Positions 61,201 to 64,000 of a stretch of 64,000 nt of DNA are shown piece after piece. Each line of letters opens with the position of its first letter. Within the stretch, counting starts at the first letter, position 1. The notes below the pieces were generated by a model that ran no database searches, was not told where the DNA came from, and saw nothing but the letters and a program-made list of their open reading frames with translations. A program made the translations under genes and the position numbers. This DNA is from Oehlia diaphana (lineage: Eukaryota > Glomeromycota > Glomeromycetes > Glomerales > Glomeraceae), in NCBI GenBank assembly GCA_003833135.1, contig QZLH01000345.1, forward strand, positions 9,888 to 73,887, read 5' to 3'.

Positions 61201-62704
61201 CATCCCTATATTGTTCATCGTCTAAGACGAATCCAAGTTCATCAAATAATAATGTCACGATAGTTTTTGGTTTATTTACATCGAAATTTTTATTTAATAT
61301 AATCTATAAAACGCGAAGAACAATTGCGAATCATGAGAATGAATAATCATTATTACTATGAAACCAGAATTATTAAAAGTACTTACACGTCCGGTACCAG
61401 AGACGGGTTTAAGTATATATTGATGTTCTGGTATATTTTTTTCGGACGCGATCTATTATTTATAATAAAGTTAAATATTATTTAATAAGAGCAATTCAGA
61501 AAAAAAATTACAGTAATAATTAATAAACATTACCAGGCTGTTAAATATTTTGATAGCTTCATTATTGTGACCGGCCAAAGATCTCGAATCCGTGTTCCAA
61601 TACATGGATAGAGACCCTAACGTTATTAACTTATGAAAACACGAAGAAGTTTAAGTAATCATAAAAAAAATTTAGTCTTCAGTTATTCATATATTTTTTA
61701 CCTTATGAATAGTACTAGTCTCTCCTTCAATAAATGTAGGTTTCCAATTACCGTCAGTGGATACTGCCGAAAATTCAGATAGAGTCAATCCTATGGCAAA
61801 TGGGTGCTAAAAGAGAGAAATATATAGCAAATCTAAAGTTTATTCAAAAATAAAAATCCAAGTAAATTTAATATTAAACGTACACCAGGATCACTCAGTT
61901 TATCCTCATAACGAATGTGAATATTGTTAATTGAAATCTGAAGGTTATCTACAACTTTTGTAACGAGCTGATTTATAAAAGATTGATTCTTTTGATCATC
62001 CTCTATTGTATATAAAAAGAAGAGTTATATCAATTATAAGATCTCTAAATAAAATTTTAATCATATATGTTAATTTAATAACCTGTCGATTCAGCTATTT
62101 GAGTATTTAACAATTCAGCATTTGCTAATTTTTCTTGTTTAACTTGTTGAGCCCTGTTCTCATCTTCTTCAGGATCATACTATTAACGACAATAATTTAT
62201 CAATAGCAAAATTTAAAATATTTTAAATCAAAAATTTTGATCTTAACCTCTGATTCGGCTTTTGGAACCGCTAAGAGATAAACATTATTTATGAAAACTT
62301 TAACAGGTTTATTCTTTAAATTCGACCAAGGGATATTAAGTGTTAGTTCCCCAAGGTATCCTAAAATATTTCACATTAAAAAATTTTTGATAAATTCTTA
62401 AATTTATTTAAATTTTATTAATTTTTTCAAAAAAATCACACCTTCTAAGACATCAATAGGTAAATTAAACTTGTCAAGAGCTTCTTTCTTTAGTTGTAAA
62501 TTTCTTAATACGACGTCACCTTTTTTAAAGGAAGACGTTTAAAAAATTAATATAAAATATAACGTAAATTAACAACCTTCAATGCAAGAGCACATTTGTA
62601 GACATGCCTGTCCATATTGCAATATTAAGTTGGTTAACTTCAAGATTGGAGACATAAGCTCCAAGAAAACGGTTCAACACGTTAGCAACGAGAGACTCGA
62701 GCAT
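49286..62704 (-). CDS. vps13: VPS13, bridge-like lipid-transfer protein
   Basis: I resolve 51 exons, all phases consistent, 9546 coding bases, 3181 residues. Exons (complement): 62608-62704, 62442-62519, 62248-62360, 62083-62179, 61884-62002, 61702-61806, 61534-61629, 61387-61452, 61154-61303, 60873-61076, 60695-60800, 60540-60625, 60358-60468, 59786-60262, 59379-59699, 58769-59296, 57354-58667, 55995-57278, 55796-55912, 55621-55719, 55409-55540, 55164-55340, 54799-55081, 54635-54703, 54405-54561, 54136-54338, 53944-54061, 53733-53866, 53623-53648, 53463-53546, 53286-53393, 53011-53207, 52741-52936, 52461-52670, 52195-52365, 52023-52106, 51861-51953, 51643-51769, 51434-51569, 51219-51362, 51072-51138, 50890-50997, 50668-50817, 50525-50603, 50301-50449, 50160-50233, 50020-50075, 49856-49944, 49686-49776, 49521-49619, 49286-49452. 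The start [20 protein letters not shown] and NNIHIRYED are chorein-domain hallmarks. The middle is the beta-groove that channels lipids. Exons 22-35 cover the adaptor-binding region. The C-terminus has the ATG2-like helices ([19 protein letters not shown]) and a PH-like end ([15 protein letters not shown]). It moves phospholipids at ER, vacuole/endosome and mitochondrial contacts. Intron 1 has a GC donor. Confidence 0.95.
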
Positions 62705-63383
62705 TGTGTTGTTTGAAAATGCAATATGAATGCAAATATTTTTTTATAAACGAATTTTATATATCACTTAATGAAATCAAAATGACATCATTAGAAGGCA
62801 AGTATTGGAGATTTAACAATAAGATAATCTGATTTTTGGCGTACTTCACAAATTTTGGTGATAAAATAGAATAACTTTTTTAATTTATGCATTTTTTTAT
62901 GCATTGTTACGATCAATACGATCTAATTTTCACGTCTAACTTAAAAAAGTTATTGACCACTACATAATTCACGCCAATATGAATCATAAATCATAATCAA
63001 ATTTCTTTCCTTTCATTAAAATATGCTGAAATGGGCAAAATTTATTATGTGTAAATTAAATATATTTTAAATATAAAATTTATTTATAGGGCTTCAAATA
63101 TAATAAATATATAATAAATAAATAATAATACGTAATAAATTTATATTATAATGGTGAAATAAATAGCAAGAATCCTATTTACTCGAATGACAGATGATTT
63201 GGTGGTTTCCCTATTGGTATGATTCTCTGCAACTATTTTCATTTTGAACAAGGGTCCTACGGACATTTTTTCTTATGATACTTTTTACGTTATAATCGAT
63301 CATTTGCATAAGTTTGATTGGTTAAAAGTTACTACTAAGAGAATCTAAAAAATTTTTGAAATAAATCATTCTTATAATGTATA
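62705..63383. other. upstream region of VPS13
   Basis: Holds the VPS13 promoter and the 3' flank of the subtilase relic. No other gene recognised. Confidence 0.4.
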
Positions 63384-64000
63384 TTAATAGATTGATTTAT
63401 TTACATATAGAATTATATTAGAAGCTGATAGTTCAGCATTTTTTAATGCACCATAGGTTGCCATTGATTTAAGTAATTCCTTCATTTTAGCGAGTGCCAT
63501 ATTACCTCGTTGACTGATAATTAAAGCTATAACACCAGCTACATCTTAGTTCCATTAATACCAAACTTTGAAATTATAACACAACACGAATATTAGTTAT
63601 TTATATATTACCTTGGGCAAATAGGTCTCTACGCACGGACCACTATTACTAAAAATTGGAATTAAATCGTCAATGCTGGTTAATAACTTCAGGTGTTGAA
63701 GCCGGTGAAGAATAACATGAATTTTCTCCAAAATAATTTCCTGCTGCTATTGTCACATGAATTCCAAGGTCAATAAGGTCCCTTATAGCTGCATTTGCTA
63801 GTGGAAAATATTTTCCGATTAACGAGAGACTACAATAATAAAAATTTGATAATAACGTTAGATATTAATCATTAAAAGAAATATTAATTAAAGTATTTTA
63901 CTTGTCAATTGTTCGTTTTCTTGAATCGACTTTATGCTGTTGAGCTACCCAATTCAACCCTGTTATAACATCGCTCCGGGCCCCTCTTCCTTCCTTGCCA
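63384..64000 (-). pseudogene. decayed subtilisin/proteinase K-like protease, cut by the window edge
   Basis: Read on the minus strand from 64000: VITGLNWVAQQH, a normal intron, then NLSLIGKYFPLANAAIRDL, HVTIAAGN with the oxyanion Asn, and a CYSSPASTPEV block. These match the middle of secreted S8 subtilases. After PEVIN the frame meets TGA at 63670-63672, while the expected continuation (FSNSGPCVE) is in another phase. The motif that should carry the catalytic Ser (GTSMA type) reads as a broken GTKM followed by a stop near 63540-63555. The following helix (AGVIALIISQRGNMALAKMK) is still recognisable and ends at 63384. The N-terminal part with the catalytic Asp and His lies outside the window. 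Function lost as read. Confidence 0.75.

Noticed and set aside
61884..62002. Possible frameshift in VPS13 at NNIHIRYED
   Set aside because: Arose from a one-base misreading of a line boundary; on recheck the exon is 119 bases and in phase.
49286..62704. Many separate minus-strand frames that look like individual small genes
   Set aside because: All join by in-phase splice sites into one VPS13 protein.

Overview
This is a 64 kb piece of a nuclear fungal genome. It is very AT-rich, and most genes carry many short introns (about 50-100 bp) with GT-AG borders and A/T-rich interiors. The gene set is a generic eukaryotic housekeeping set with fungal versions (Met30/SCON2-type F-box protein, Orm family, 3.2k-residue Vps13). 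Strong AT bias, A/T-ending codons, dense introns, decayed coding fragments and small palindromic elements fit an early-diverging fungus such as an arbuscular mycorrhizal glomeromycete (Rhizophagus-like). That placement is inference; no species marker was searched.

Layout. 1-7282 is a gene-poor AT-rich stretch with small inverted-repeat elements and minisatellites, ending in the upstream region of a CHK2/Rad53-type kinase (7283-9666). Next come RidA (10245-10963), a PPR-like mitochondrial protein (11200-13149), a CoA-dependent acyltransferase on the minus strand (13920-15548), an unusual intronless TauD-like + ATP-grasp fusion (17159-19105), the sulfur-regulatory F-box/WD40 protein Met30 (20080-22050) and TFIID/SAGA subunit TAF12 (22582-24643). 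25.4-33 kb holds compact secretory and RNA genes: TMEM128-like (-), ORMDL (+), BAP31 (-), an RS/RRM protein (+), TRAPPC2 (-) and DPH6 (-). 33.6-44.6 kb holds a Tyr/Asn/Pro repeat membrane protein (-), eIF2B-gamma (-), an assembly gap inside a small transposon-like element, LSM5 (-), mitochondrial bS6m (+), a SET-MYND protein (-), MnSOD (+) and a RING-H2 membrane ligase (-). 44.6-48.1 kb is a gene graveyard with a coiled-coil pseudogene, a fragment resembling VPS13 and a pseudogene with two in-frame stops, followed by RBX1 (+). The right quarter is one giant gene, VPS13, which I resolved into 51 exons with an uninterrupted 3181-residue frame on the minus strand (49286-62704). A decayed subtilase runs off the right edge.

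Functional links. RBX1 and Met30 are both parts of SCF ubiquitin ligase. ORMDL, BAP31, TRAPPC2, TMEM128-like and VPS13 act in the ER, secretory pathway or lipid transfer. bS6m, MnSOD and the PPR-like protein are mitochondrial. Neighbours are often divergent pairs with very short intergenic regions (145-380 bp) or convergent pairs, one of which overlaps at its stop codons. There is no operon or biosynthetic cluster. The most unusual protein is the TauD/ATP-grasp fusion, whose dioxygenase half has lost an iron-binding histidine. All exon borders were placed by eye from splice consensus, reading frame and family alignment; there is no transcript evidence.
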